In this document: in pieces, positions 8,294 through 17,167 of the stretch
Layout: the number at the start of each line of letters is the position of its first letter
How positions within the stretch are numbered: position 1 is the first letter of the stretch
From: Bacteroidota bacterium
GTDB lineage: Bacteria; Bacteroidota; Ignavibacteria; UBA10030; SZUA-254
Assembly (NCBI GenBank): GCA_036522515.1
Contig: DATDFQ010000056.1
Location: 124,001 to 188,000 of the forward strand
Direction: 5' to 3'
DNA length: 64,000 nt
Notes under the pieces: model-generated
The model's input: only the letters and a program-made list of their open reading frames with translations
Databases searched by the model: none
What the model was told of the DNA's origin: nothing
Translations under genes and position numbers: made by a program

Positions 8294-9489
8294 TGGATCA
8301 CCCGGAAGCCAAGAAGGCGAAAACCATCCTCTTCATAAATCTCTATTCCGCAATGGGGGGAGGAGAGTACGCTCTCTACAACCTTTTGAAACATCTCGAC
8401 CGGAGCAGGTTTCGCCCCGTCATGATGTTCAATGAGCGCGGTGAATTCGCCCGGCGGGTCGAATCGCTCGGAATAGAGACCGTGGTGCTTCCGTACCAGG
8501 TGATGATGCTTCGCGAGCTTGTGCATCCCGCGAGGTTTGCTCAAATGCTGAAGTCGTCCCGCCAGATCGCGAATTATTTGAAGCAAGATCCCGCGGAGCT
8601 GATCCATTGCAGCGACGTCTTATCGCTCATGTTTATAGCAATCCCGGTGATACGCTTCAGAATTTCCGTTGTCTACAGCGTCATTTTTTTCTACGAATGG
8701 ACGCGTATTTTGCTCTTTAATTTTCTTGCAATCATCCTTGTCGACAAGATTATCGCTAATTCATCGGCTGTTCGGAAACGCTTGCAAGCGCGGACACTTT
8801 TTCTTTCGGGCAGAATGGAAGTCGTTTACCAGGGAGTGGATACATCGGAATTCCGTCCCTCCCGAAATGGTGAACGTGATCTCCTCCGGGGTGAGCTTGC
8901 GCTTTCCGGTGCGACGCGATTGGTGGGGATGGTTGGAAGATTTGATCCCCAAAAAGGGCACATCGTTTTTCTGGAGGCCGCTGCTCAGGTCATTCAACGC
9001 CGCCGCGATGTAAGATTCGTCGTCATCGGCGGAGCGTTATTCTCCGACGTATTTCCATTTTACAAGCAATACCAAAACGAAGTGATGGAATGTCATAGAC
9101 GTTTGGACCTGGGCGCACACGTGACATTTCTCCCGCAGAGGGATGATATTCCAGAAGTGATGAGAAGCCTGGATCTTTACGTCCTCCCATCGACGCAGGA
9201 GGGCTTTGGCCTGGTTGTTCTCGAAGCACTCGCGAGCGCGGTCCCCGTCGTGGTCAGCGATGCGGCGGGGGCGGTCGAAGTTGTCGGAACGATTCCCTCT
9301 GTCTATGTCGCGGAGACAGGGAATCCAGGATCATTCGCAGAGAAGATCCTCCACGCCCTCGATGACATCGAGCGGAGAGAGGGCGTTCCAACCGGCGGTT
9401 CGAGTATTCCGGCCGTATCCCCCGATATCACCGCATTGGACTGGGGCGGCTATGCAGACAAAATGGAAACTTTCTATGCGATTGTATAA
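8290..9489 (+). CDS. GT4-family glycosyltransferase, paralog of the preceding gene
   Basis: 399 residues, the same architecture as its upstream neighbour. The N-terminal INLYSAMGGGEYALYNLLKH and the donor-site motif EGFGLVVLE (Glu304/Glu312), followed by ASAVPVVVSDAAG, are clear GT4 features. Similarity runs the full length of the two proteins, so they look like a tandem duplication that has diverged. The start overlaps the upstream stop (ATGATGG), implying coupled translation. It probably acts in building the same cell-surface glycan; sugar specificity unknown. Confidence 0.9.
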   Translation: MMDHPEAKKAKTILFINLYSAMGGGEYALYNLLKHLDRSRFRPVMMFNERGEFARRVESLGIETVVLPYQVMMLRELVHPARFAQMLKSSRQIANYLKQDPAELIHCSDVLSLMFIAIPVIRFRISVVYSVIFFYEWTRILLFNFLAIILVDKIIANSSAVRKRLQARTLFLSGRMEVVYQGVDTSEFRPSRNGERDLLRGELALSGATRLVGMVGRFDPQKGHIVFLEAAAQVIQRRRDVRFVVIGGALFSDVFPFYKQYQNEVMECHRRLDLGAHVTFLPQRDDIPEVMRSLDLYVLPSTQEGFGLVVLEALASAVPVVVSDAAGAVEVVGTIPSVYVAETGNPGSFAEKILHALDDIERREGVPTGGSSIPAVSPDITALDWGGYADKMETFYAIV

Positions 9490-9533
9490 TCGATTCATTT
9501 TCGTTCAATATCAATTCTAACTCGCTCAAGGAA

Positions 9534-10391
9534 ATGGCCCCGCGCGCGGTGCAAAACCTAATCTCTGTCCCCGTGGTCCATCACCCGTACTGGGCGACGA
9601 TCAATTTGTTGAAGGATCTGCAAAAACTGTGGCAACATCGTGAGTTGCTCTTTACCTTGACAAGGCGTGAGATCGTCACTCGGTATAAGCAAACGATCTT
9701 CGGCCTCGGATGGTCGTTGTTCCAGCCGATCCTTCAGACCATGGTCTATACGATCGCTTTTGCAATAGTTTTGAAGACTCCGAGCGCTGAAGGGATACCC
9801 TATTCCATTTTCATTTTCGCTAACCTGACGCTATGGACCTACTTTGCGTCCTCAACGGTAAACTCGATGAATAGCCTTCGCGCCAACGCCGCGCTCATGT
9901 CAAAAGTCGCCTTTCCACGCGAAATTATCCCGATGTCCACTATTTTCTCGGGGCTCTTTGACTTTGCGGTTTCATTCGTGGTCCTATTGATTTTCGGCCT
10001 ATGGTATGGCTTCTACCCAAATCTGAAATTCATCTACCTTCCGGCGATCCTTCTTGTGGAGATCCTCTTTATTCTCGACCTGGCGCTGATCCTCAGTGTC
10101 TTTACGGCAGCGAGGAGGGATTTAACATATGTTGTGTCCTTTCTCATTACACTGTACATGTTTTTGACCCCGGTTTTCTTTTCAATCACCGCGCTACCCA
10201 AGACTTTACAAGAATTCTACTTCCTCAATCCTATGGGTGCGATCATAGATGCTTTCAAGAACGTCTTCTTTTATAATTTGGAGCCGCGCTGGTACTCCCT
10301 CCTGATCGCCTCCACGATCTTGATCTTGCTGTTCGTGCCAAGCTATAAGTTCTTTAAACGTGCAGAAAAGTATTTCGTTGATGTGCTATGA
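9534..10391 (+). CDS. wzm: Polysaccharide ABC transporter permease (Wzm-like)
   Basis: 285 residues with six hydrophobic helices, an ABC-2-type permease of the Wzm/TagG group. The N-terminal amphipathic stretch (LLFTLTRREIVTRYKQTIFG) and the LGWSLFQPILQTMVYTIAF first helix are typical. The C-terminal FLTPVFFSI and FYFLNPMGAIIDAFKN follow the family pattern. It exports finished, lipid-linked glycan chains across the inner membrane. A ribosome-binding AAGGA lies directly before the ATG. It overlaps the ATPase gene by ATGA, the usual pairing. Confidence 0.93.
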   Translation: MAPRAVQNLISVPVVHHPYWATINLLKDLQKLWQHRELLFTLTRREIVTRYKQTIFGLGWSLFQPILQTMVYTIAFAIVLKTPSAEGIPYSIFIFANLTLWTYFASSTVNSMNSLRANAALMSKVAFPREIIPMSTIFSGLFDFAVSFVVLLIFGLWYGFYPNLKFIYLPAILLVEILFILDLALILSVFTAARRDLTYVVSFLITLYMFLTPVFFSITALPKTLQEFYFLNPMGAIIDAFKNVFFYNLEPRWYSLLIASTILILLFVPSYKFFKRAEKYFVDVL

Positions 10392-11641
10392 ATGCGATCA
10401 GCTTTGACCGGGTTTCAAAGGCTTATGATCTTCAAGCCGGACGCCGGACATTGTTTGCAACCTTAATGGTCGCCAGTGGCGCGATGCCTCAGGAGGGTCT
10501 GTTTCATGCACTAACGGACGTGAGTTTTGATATCCAAAGAGGAGAAGCGATTGGTATCATCGGAAGCAATGGATCGGGGAAGAGCACAATCTTAAAATTG
10601 ATTGCAGGTATTACTGCGCCGACCTCAGGTGCGGTGCGAATCAGCGGAAGAGTTGCGTCATTGATAGAACTCGGGGCTGGATTTCATCCTGAATTTACGG
10701 GCAGAGAGAATATTTATCTCAATGCGGCGACATTCGGGATTCCACGAAGCGTAATTGATAAAAAGTTTGAGGAAATTGTAGATTTCGCGGAATTGGGGAC
10801 TTTCATCGATGTGCCCCTCAAGAAGTATTCCTCTGGAATGCAAGCACGCTTGGGTTTTTCAACCGCTGTCAACGTAAATCCGGATATCTTGCTCATCGAT
10901 GAGGCGCTTGGTGTGGGAGATCTAAAATTTCAGATGAAATCCCGGGAGAGGATGAATGATTTTAAAAAGCGAAATGTTACTATCGTCCTCGTTTCCCACA
11001 ATATGTCTGATATCAGCGTGATTTGTGATCGCGCAATCTTTTTAGAATCTGGGCGCACGGCGTTCATTGGCGGCGTGAGCGATGCCATTAATGCTTACAC
11101 GTTTGAAGAAAACCAAGCCGAATCCAGAAAGGTGGATCAGAAAAGCATTGAGCATCGAGACGATTGGGGTCTGCCCACGGAGTACGGAGGCGACATGGGG
11201 GGAACAAGAGATATCGTAATCACTAAGGTGTTGTGCTATGAAAAGGGGCGCGACAAGCAGACCCACGATATTAGTTTCGGTGAAAATATTATCATCGAAT
11301 TTGACTACGAGGCTGCTCGAAGGGTCGAGCGACCCATATTCAGGGTAAACTTCTCTGTAACCGGCTACCGTTTTTTTGCAAACATCGATTCTGTTGATGC
11401 CGGATTGAAGATTCCGTTTGTCGAGGGCAGAGGAAAGATTGTGCTGGAGGTGAAGCGTCCTAATCTTTACCCCCAAGCATACAAAGTAAACCTGGCCGTG
11501 ACGACAGAAGAATTGAATACTCATTTATTTTTTTGGAATGAAGCAGCTAGTTTCGTTGTTCGAGCACCAAATGGGAAATGCATGTCTTACCCGACCGCCA
11601 TCATCGAACTGCAGAGTGAAGCTACTCACATTCGGGATTAG
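10388..11641 (+). CDS. wzt: Polysaccharide ABC transporter ATPase with C-terminal glycan-recognition domain (Wzt-like)
   Basis: 417 residues. The ABC domain (about 1-245) has Walker A GSNGSGKST (59-67), the signature YSSGMQARL (about 147), Walker B ILLIDEALG (Asp171) and an H-loop VSHNM. The remaining 150 residues, from about 265, match the beta-sandwich Wzt C-terminal domain that in ABC-type O-antigen systems recognises the terminal modification of the chain. It drives export with the Wzm-like permease encoded just upstream. The long form suggests chain-terminus-dependent export, which would fit the methyltransferase-like gene next door. Confidence 0.92.
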   Translation: MNAISFDRVSKAYDLQAGRRTLFATLMVASGAMPQEGLFHALTDVSFDIQRGEAIGIIGSNGSGKSTILKLIAGITAPTSGAVRISGRVASLIELGAGFHPEFTGRENIYLNAATFGIPRSVIDKKFEEIVDFAELGTFIDVPLKKYSSGMQARLGFSTAVNVNPDILLIDEALGVGDLKFQMKSRERMNDFKKRNVTIVLVSHNMSDISVICDRAIFLESGRTAFIGGVSDAINAYTFEENQAESRKVDQKSIEHRDDWGLPTEYGGDMGGTRDIVITKVLCYEKGRDKQTHDISFGENIIIEFDYEAARRVERPIFRVNFSVTGYRFFANIDSVDAGLKIPFVEGRGKIVLEVKRPNLYPQAYKVNLAVTTEELNTHLFFWNEAASFVVRAPNGKCMSYPTAIIELQSEATHIRD

Positions 11642-11715
11642 CAGATCGGGGGATCTTGGGGCCGATTAGATAAGAGAAATAGGGGTGGGGGTGGGCAGCA
11701 TAAGGAAGGGTATGG

Positions 11716-13005
11716 TTGGTGATCCGGCAAAATAATAATGAGATTGAAATCGGCAACTATTCACCATTCATGAATGAGTTGGAGGTGATCTCCGTCGTGG
11801 AAGCCCTCCGACTGTTTTACAGACCAATCAAGGCTTTGGAATGGGGAAGTGGCAATAGCACAGCATATTTCCCGAAGTATCTACCAGCGGGAAGCCATTG
11901 GACTTCGATCGAACATAATATCAATTGGGCTAACAAGGTAAAGGCGCTAGTTTCTCGGCTTGGGGTTGCTAATATCCAAATTCATCACGTACCGAATTCC
12001 GACGGATGGTCCGAAGGTCTGGGCGATGGCACGATTGAGACATTCAGAGAGTATGTTCTCTTCCCGGAGACTTTGCAAGAGAAATTTCAGCTAATTTTAG
12101 TGGATGGTCGATCCCGCGCTGAGTGTATGCAGGTCGGTTGGATGCTATTGGAAAGCCCGGGGATAATGATACTTCACGATGCCCAGCGGTCGAAATACGA
12201 CCGCGGAATTCCAGGCGACTGCTTTTTTCTGAGGATCACAAATCCTCGTATAGACATTGATGGTCAAATCAGTACTCTCTTCATGAGCAGATCCATGAGA
12301 GTCACTGGTTGGCTCCATGACGCGTTGCGGAGCATATTGCCTGATTACATACTCATTGATATGGATCAAACTAGCCTCTCCGAACACAGAAAGAGAATGA
12401 CTTGGCTGGATCTGCTTGATCATAAATCGATAAACCTCTACGCGGGAGAAATTCCAAAAAGGGTGGAGTATGAGAATTGCATTGGCCTATCGCTCTCTCA
12501 TGGAGATTCTTGTCATATCCATCATGATATCACAATGCCCTTTCCCTTGGATGATGAAACTATCGATAGCTTTCAGTCGGAGGATGTGTTCGAACACATT
12601 GCTTATGACATGCTCAATCCGATCATTCAGGAGATATTCCGCGTCTTGAAACCCGGCGGCCTATTTCGGCTATCGATGCCGGACTATCGATGTGATGTGC
12701 TATATGAAAGGAGCATAAGGAACGATGCTAACGAAATTATTTTCGATCCCGGCGGCGGGGGCACACCCGACAATCCCGGTCACCTTTGGTTTCCGACTAT
12801 CGAGAGAGTCACAGAACTACTCAATGGAACACAGTTTTCGGAGCGCGGCAAGATTAATTATTTGCAATATTACAAATCAGACGGGAGCTCCGTAACAAGA
12901 CCTATCGATTACTCTCATGGTTTTGTTCAGCGGACCCCCGACCATGACGCTCGGGTCCAGAGCCCATATAGGCCGATGTCTTTGGTGGTCGACCTCATAA
13001 AGTGA
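11716..13005 (+). CDS. Two-domain protein: two methyltransferase-like domains fused
   Basis: 429 residues. Residues 1-215 resemble a Rossmann methyltransferase-like domain (ALEWGSGNSTAYFPKYLP, WTSIEHN, LILVDGRSR, MILHDAQRS). Residues 235-429 look like a second, type 11 methyltransferase-like domain (HHDITMPFPLDDETIDSF, SEDVFEHI, EIFRVLKPGGLFRLSMPDYR). The canonical glycine motif I is evident only in the first half. The start is a TTG behind AAGGAAGGG; an ATG at 11712 is out of frame. Placed right after wzt, it is a candidate for modifying the glycan, perhaps its end. Substrate unknown. Confidence 0.75.
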   Translation: MVIRQNNNEIEIGNYSPFMNELEVISVVEALRLFYRPIKALEWGSGNSTAYFPKYLPAGSHWTSIEHNINWANKVKALVSRLGVANIQIHHVPNSDGWSEGLGDGTIETFREYVLFPETLQEKFQLILVDGRSRAECMQVGWMLLESPGIMILHDAQRSKYDRGIPGDCFFLRITNPRIDIDGQISTLFMSRSMRVTGWLHDALRSILPDYILIDMDQTSLSEHRKRMTWLDLLDHKSINLYAGEIPKRVEYENCIGLSLSHGDSCHIHHDITMPFPLDDETIDSFQSEDVFEHIAYDMLNPIIQEIFRVLKPGGLFRLSMPDYRCDVLYERSIRNDANEIIFDPGGGGTPDNPGHLWFPTIERVTELLNGTQFSERGKINYLQYYKSDGSSVTRPIDYSHGFVQRTPDHDARVQSPYRPMSLVVDLIK

Positions 13006-13184
13006 CAGCATACACGCGGTTTGAAGTTAATTCAACTTGGAGGGTTGCTAAAGGGGGAATTTTAGAATCCTTTTTAAGAGGCTGTAATAGAACTAGCTGA
13101 GCCCTAGGTGAGCCGCAGGCCGATGCGTCACACCACAGAAGTTTGCTAACGGATGAACAGAACGGGGATAAATAGGATTCAATC

Positions 13185-14636
13185 GTGGCGCATTTGAGGA
13201 TATCCTTCGGCATGATAGTTCTGAACGGGGAGCCGTTCATAAAGTACAATTTAGAAAATTTGTACCCTCATGCACATGAAATTCTGATTGTAGAAGGAGC
13301 TGTGGAACGCGCTTGGCACGCCGCCACGAGTGACGGACATTCACTGGATCGAACCGTTGAAATTATCAGGAGCTTCCCAGATCCACAGCGTAAGATAAAA
13401 CTGATCCAGCGCAACGGATTTTGGTCGGAAAAGGATGAAATGTCGAATGCCTACATGGAGAGATGCTCGGGCGATTACATCTGGCAAGTAGATGTGGATG
13501 AGTTTTATAAGACTCGGGATATTGAGATCGTCAAGAATCTCCTCGAGAAGAATCCGGATGTTACGAGGGTAGATGTGAAAACCGTAAATTTCTGGCGGAG
13601 CTTTGAGGCGGTAATGCAGGGGGCGACGTATATTTTCGGTGCTGATGATTTTATTCGAATCTTTAGATTTAGACCGGGGTTTGGTTACCTCACGCACAGA
13701 CCTCCCACTTTACGTGATGAGGAGGGATCCGAGGTGACGCATGATCGAATTGTTTCTGCCGAAGAACTTTCTCAGACTCATGGCGTGAGAATGTATCATT
13801 ATTCATACGTCTTTCCCGACCTCGTCCGAAACAAATCAGAGTACTATGGCAAGATGAATTGGGGACAGGGTCATGAAGATGGTGTCGCGTGGTTCCGGGA
13901 CGAATGGAAAACTCTCAGCAATCCCCTCAGAGTTCATATTATAAATTATCCCCCTTCGTGGATAATCCCCTTCGTGGGAGAACACCCTGAAGCGATTACG
14001 AAGATGCTGGTTGAGCAGAAAATCAAAGGTGACCAGGAAGTTGTCGCGTTTCTGGGCTCTGAGTACAGGAGGTATCAGAGAGCTGGAGAGAAGTTGACGC
14101 GGATTATCCTGCAGTATGATCGGGGCGAGGTGGGAAAAATTAGGGCATCGATGCAATTCATTACCGCACTATTGCTTCCTCTTGGGACTAGGAGTAGAAG
14201 AGCAAATCGAACAATCATGAAATCCCTTACGACTATGTTTGGAGATCGGTGGCGGAAGTTATATCTCGAGACGTTGAAAAATCGGGATGCGTTCAGGGGA
14301 GCATACGAAACTATCCTTGCAGATCGAGATCGATGGCAGAAGTTGTATAACGAGACGCTAGAGAACAGGGACGCGTACAGGCAAGCGTACGAAGCCATCC
14401 TTGCAGATCGGGATCGATGGCAGAAGTTGTATAACGAGACGCTAGAAAACAGGGAGGCGTACAAGCAAGCTTACGAAACCATCCTTACAGATCGAGATCG
14501 GTCGCAGAAGTTATATAATGAGACGTTAGAAAACAGGGAGGCATACAAGCAAGCGTACGAGACCATCCTTGCGGATCGAGATCGGTGGCAGAAATTATAC
14601 AATGAGACAATCGGGAATAGCAAGGCGGATCGATAG
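13185..14636 (+). CDS. GT2-like glycosyltransferase with C-terminal 28-residue coiled-coil repeats
   Basis: 483 residues. The first 300 resemble a GT2-type GT-A domain: SFGMIVLNGEPFIKYNLENL at the N-terminus, ILIVEGAVE, and the metal site WQVDVDEFYK. The C-terminus, from residue 354, is a tandem array with a 28-residue period (core DRWQKLYNETLENR.AY.QAY), highly charged and helical, likely a coiled coil. The start is a GTG after AGGAT. In ABC-type O-antigen systems a coiled-coil ruler sets chain length; that role here is speculation. The repeat array is nearly identical at DNA level, so copy number could vary. Confidence 0.82.
   Translation: MAHLRISFGMIVLNGEPFIKYNLENLYPHAHEILIVEGAVERAWHAATSDGHSLDRTVEIIRSFPDPQRKIKLIQRNGFWSEKDEMSNAYMERCSGDYIWQVDVDEFYKTRDIEIVKNLLEKNPDVTRVDVKTVNFWRSFEAVMQGATYIFGADDFIRIFRFRPGFGYLTHRPPTLRDEEGSEVTHDRIVSAEELSQTHGVRMYHYSYVFPDLVRNKSEYYGKMNWGQGHEDGVAWFRDEWKTLSNPLRVHIINYPPSWIIPFVGEHPEAITKMLVEQKIKGDQEVVAFLGSEYRRYQRAGEKLTRIILQYDRGEVGKIRASMQFITALLLPLGTRSRRANRTIMKSLTTMFGDRWRKLYLETLKNRDAFRGAYETILADRDRWQKLYNETLENRDAYRQAYEAILADRDRWQKLYNETLENREAYKQAYETILTDRDRSQKLYNETLENREAYKQAYETILADRDRWQKLYNETIGNSKADR
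14244..14633 (+). repeat. 84-bp in-frame tandem repeat array
   Basis: Copies of the GATCG.TGGCAGAAGTT unit begin at 14244, 14328, 14412, 14496 and 14580, an exact 84-bp spacing. There are four full units and a truncated fifth before the stop codon. The first unit is the most divergent; the middle copies differ by few bases. Confidence 0.95.
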
Positions 14637-15015
14637 CGTTTATAAACATCCAAACTTGAAGTCAGGACTTTGGTCCGATCTAATCAACAATCCGTGGAGA
14701 GTAGATCTTTCCAAGGCCAGTCATTCGAGGGTATGTAGAGGGATTGGAATCGTTGGCAACTGGTGTTCAATAATTTGGTCTGGAGGTTATCGGTTGAGGT
14801 GGCCCGATTGAAGAGAGAATACTTTCAATCTTAGTTCGGGACACACAATTACCTACGGGGGATGTGGAGGATAGGGCTCTAGGGCGCAATCAATGAGGAA
14901 AGTGTGATCCGTTTGATATTCTTTCGGAATCCCGCTTGATCAAGGATGCGATGAAGTGAGCAGCAGGACGAGTGAGTTGATTGCAAACGCCCAGAAATCC
15001 ATTTGATCTGATTCT
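14637..15015. other. 379-bp intergenic stretch without a recognisable gene
   Basis: AT-rich sequence with only short frames lacking conserved motifs. No convincing terminator or promoter was seen. It may be decayed coding DNA within a mosaic polysaccharide locus. Confidence 0.6.
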
Positions 15016-16176
15016 ATGAATTCGCCAATCATATCCATAATCACCCCCTCGTACAATCAAGGCCATTATCTTGAAGAAACGATCCTGAGTGTGATAACCC
15101 AGGAGGGTGATTTTTCCATTGACTATCTGATCATGGATGGGGGTTCTACAGACAACTCCGTCGAGATCATTCGGCGATATTCCGATATGCTCGCCTCTGG
15201 GACATTTGTCTGCAAGTGCAAAGGGGTTTCAATAAGATGGGCATCTGAGAAGGATAAAGGTCAATCCGATGCGATCAATAAGGGAATCACCCAATCTCAC
15301 GGAGAAATTCTTACTTACATCAACTCTGATGATTTGTTTTCTCCGGGGGCATTCGCACATGTTGTGAAATTCTTTCATCTTAATCCGGAGTCCGATTTTG
15401 TATATGGTGATGGTGACGTCATCGATGAGCGGGGTGAAACAATTTGGGAATGGCTCTCGCGGCCGTATAGGCATTCCGTCATGCTTTCTTATCATTTCCT
15501 TTGGAATGACTTTTCCAATTACATCATGCAACAATCCACGTTCTGGCGCAGGCGTGCCGTGAATAGGATTGGTTTATTTGATGCTTCATTCCATTACGCA
15601 ATGGACGCGGAATATTGGATTAGAGCGGGCGATGCCGGATTAGTTCTCTCTCATCTAAGAGAAAAACTTGGAAAATTTAGGTTGATACGAGGGACAAAAT
15701 CCCTCTCGAGCCCCACTGTTTTTTGGGAAGACTACCTCGAAATTTTTCGTAAGTATAGAAAGAATCGGGGTCTCTCCAAGTATCTTGCTTTTTACTATTT
15801 CAACTTGGCCTTGTCTTTCAATCTTGATGTAGACAGGGCATTTCTGAGTGATCGTCGACTTTTCGAGCGATGGAACTCACTGGAGGAGAAGGTGCGAAAA
15901 TCTCTTTCTCGCCAGGCCAACAGGGGGAAGTCGATCTGTCGGCTGGTGGTTGCGAACGAACATCGAAAGAAGAATGAGCCTATGAATGGAGCGAAACAGA
16001 TTCGCCGTGTGTTGAAAGAAGATCCGCTTATTTTATTTCACCCATTTGGAGCGTTTTACGCACTAAGATATCTGCTCTCGATTGTAGGGGGGGGCAGAGT
16101 CGACAGATGGCAGGCAGGACTTGCCTCGTGGTACCGACGCAACAGATACGATTACCGTTACCATGCTAATGATTGA
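15016..16176 (+). CDS. GT2-family glycosyltransferase
   Basis: 386 residues. A GT-A fold domain at the N-terminus has ISIITPSYNQGHYLEETILS, LIMDGGSTDNSVEII, EKDKGQSDAINKGI and the metal-binding ILTYINSDDLFSPG. The acceptor-side MDAEYWIRAGDAG also fits the WcaA-like GT2 group that uses an inverting mechanism. The C-terminal 120 residues are basic and lack clear domains. It lies in the central glycan-assembly block; sugar specificity cannot be read. Confidence 0.88.
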   Translation: MNSPIISIITPSYNQGHYLEETILSVITQEGDFSIDYLIMDGGSTDNSVEIIRRYSDMLASGTFVCKCKGVSIRWASEKDKGQSDAINKGITQSHGEILTYINSDDLFSPGAFAHVVKFFHLNPESDFVYGDGDVIDERGETIWEWLSRPYRHSVMLSYHFLWNDFSNYIMQQSTFWRRRAVNRIGLFDASFHYAMDAEYWIRAGDAGLVLSHLREKLGKFRLIRGTKSLSSPTVFWEDYLEIFRKYRKNRGLSKYLAFYYFNLALSFNLDVDRAFLSDRRLFERWNSLEEKVRKSLSRQANRGKSICRLVVANEHRKKNEPMNGAKQIRRVLKEDPLILFHPFGAFYALRYLLSIVGGGRVDRWQAGLASWYRRNRYDYRYHAND

Positions 16177-16186
16177 GTCCCCCCGC

Positions 16187-17167
16187 ATGGATAGAGCAAT
16201 TGACAGCCGACCTCTTGTTTCAGTCATTATCCCGACATGCCGACGCAATTCCTTGACATTGGATTGTCTCGAGAGCATTCTCGCGAATTATTATGAGAAA
16301 TTTGAGGTATTGATTATTGATCAGGATAGAGAAGGGTCGCTTGAAAAGGAGGCTAAGCAGAGATTTCCAAATGAAGATAGAATAAAGTTTTTCTATCTCG
16401 ACATCCAGGCACTGGATACGGCTCGAAACCTCGGAATCCAAAAATCTACGGGCTCTGTGATCATCTTCGCGGATGATGACATCCTTGTGGCCAAAGAATG
16501 GATAAGTGCGTATGTTGAGGCATTTGCAAGTGGATCTCCCCAGCCCGCGGTCGTGGGCGGTCGGATTGATCCAATGTGGTTGGATGGAAAACCTAGATGG
16601 TTGCCATCGGAAAAGGAATATCTGCTTGGTTTATATCCTGAGGATTACCCGCTCGGTCCTATGTGCGAGGGTGATCTCCCGATCGGTGCAAATTTTGCGA
16701 CATTGCGCCGTTATTGTGTAAGCGACAGCTTGTTCGACGAGCGACTAGACTACAGTTATTCTAGAAATAGCGGGCTCCTAAGTGGTGGCGATAGTTTGTT
16801 TTCCTTAAGAATGAAGCAAAATGGTTACCCGATCTACTATCAACCCGCTGCGCGCGTCTGGCATAAGATCTCGAGAACAAAGCTGAATCGAAGATATATG
16901 ATGAAGAGAAATTACTGGGAGGGTGTCACGTACATAACCGTCCAGTTCATATTGGGGACGATCAGGCCGGAACGGTGTCCTGGGATCATTAGGTGGCATC
17001 TGAGGAGGGTTTTGCTTCATCCGTTTTTGATTATTCACAAGAGGCTCTTTAAAGAGGAAAACGATCCGTTCTCGCTTATTCTTGCCAGGATTCTGTTCTC
17101 CTGGTCGTACAGCTCGGGCATCATTCGGGCGTCGATGAGCTTATATTTCAGAAAGACTCTCCCATGA
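16187..17167 (+). CDS. GT2-family glycosyltransferase
   Basis: About 326 residues from the ATG at 16187; in-frame ATGs at 16163 and 16169 and a longer frame from 16121 also exist but overlap the upstream gene, and no ribosome-binding site decides. The GT-A domain shows VSVIIPTCRRNSLTLDCLES, VLIIDQD, DTARNLGIQKSTG, the DxD-like FADDDILV, and later SGGDSLFSLRMKQNGY. The C-terminus is basic and partly hydrophobic, suggesting membrane association. It overlaps the next gene by ATGA. A role in glycan chain elongation is inferred from context. Confidence 0.85.
   Translation: MDRAIDSRPLVSVIIPTCRRNSLTLDCLESILANYYEKFEVLIIDQDREGSLEKEAKQRFPNEDRIKFFYLDIQALDTARNLGIQKSTGSVIIFADDDILVAKEWISAYVEAFASGSPQPAVVGGRIDPMWLDGKPRWLPSEKEYLLGLYPEDYPLGPMCEGDLPIGANFATLRRYCVSDSLFDERLDYSYSRNSGLLSGGDSLFSLRMKQNGYPIYYQPAARVWHKISRTKLNRRYMMKRNYWEGVTYITVQFILGTIRPERCPGIIRWHLRRVLLHPFLIIHKRLFKEENDPFSLILARILFSWSYSSGIIRASMSLYFRKTLP

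Noticed and set aside
14244..14633. Possible CRISPR array
   Set aside because: The 84-bp repeats are contiguous, in frame and have no unique spacers; they encode a coiled coil.
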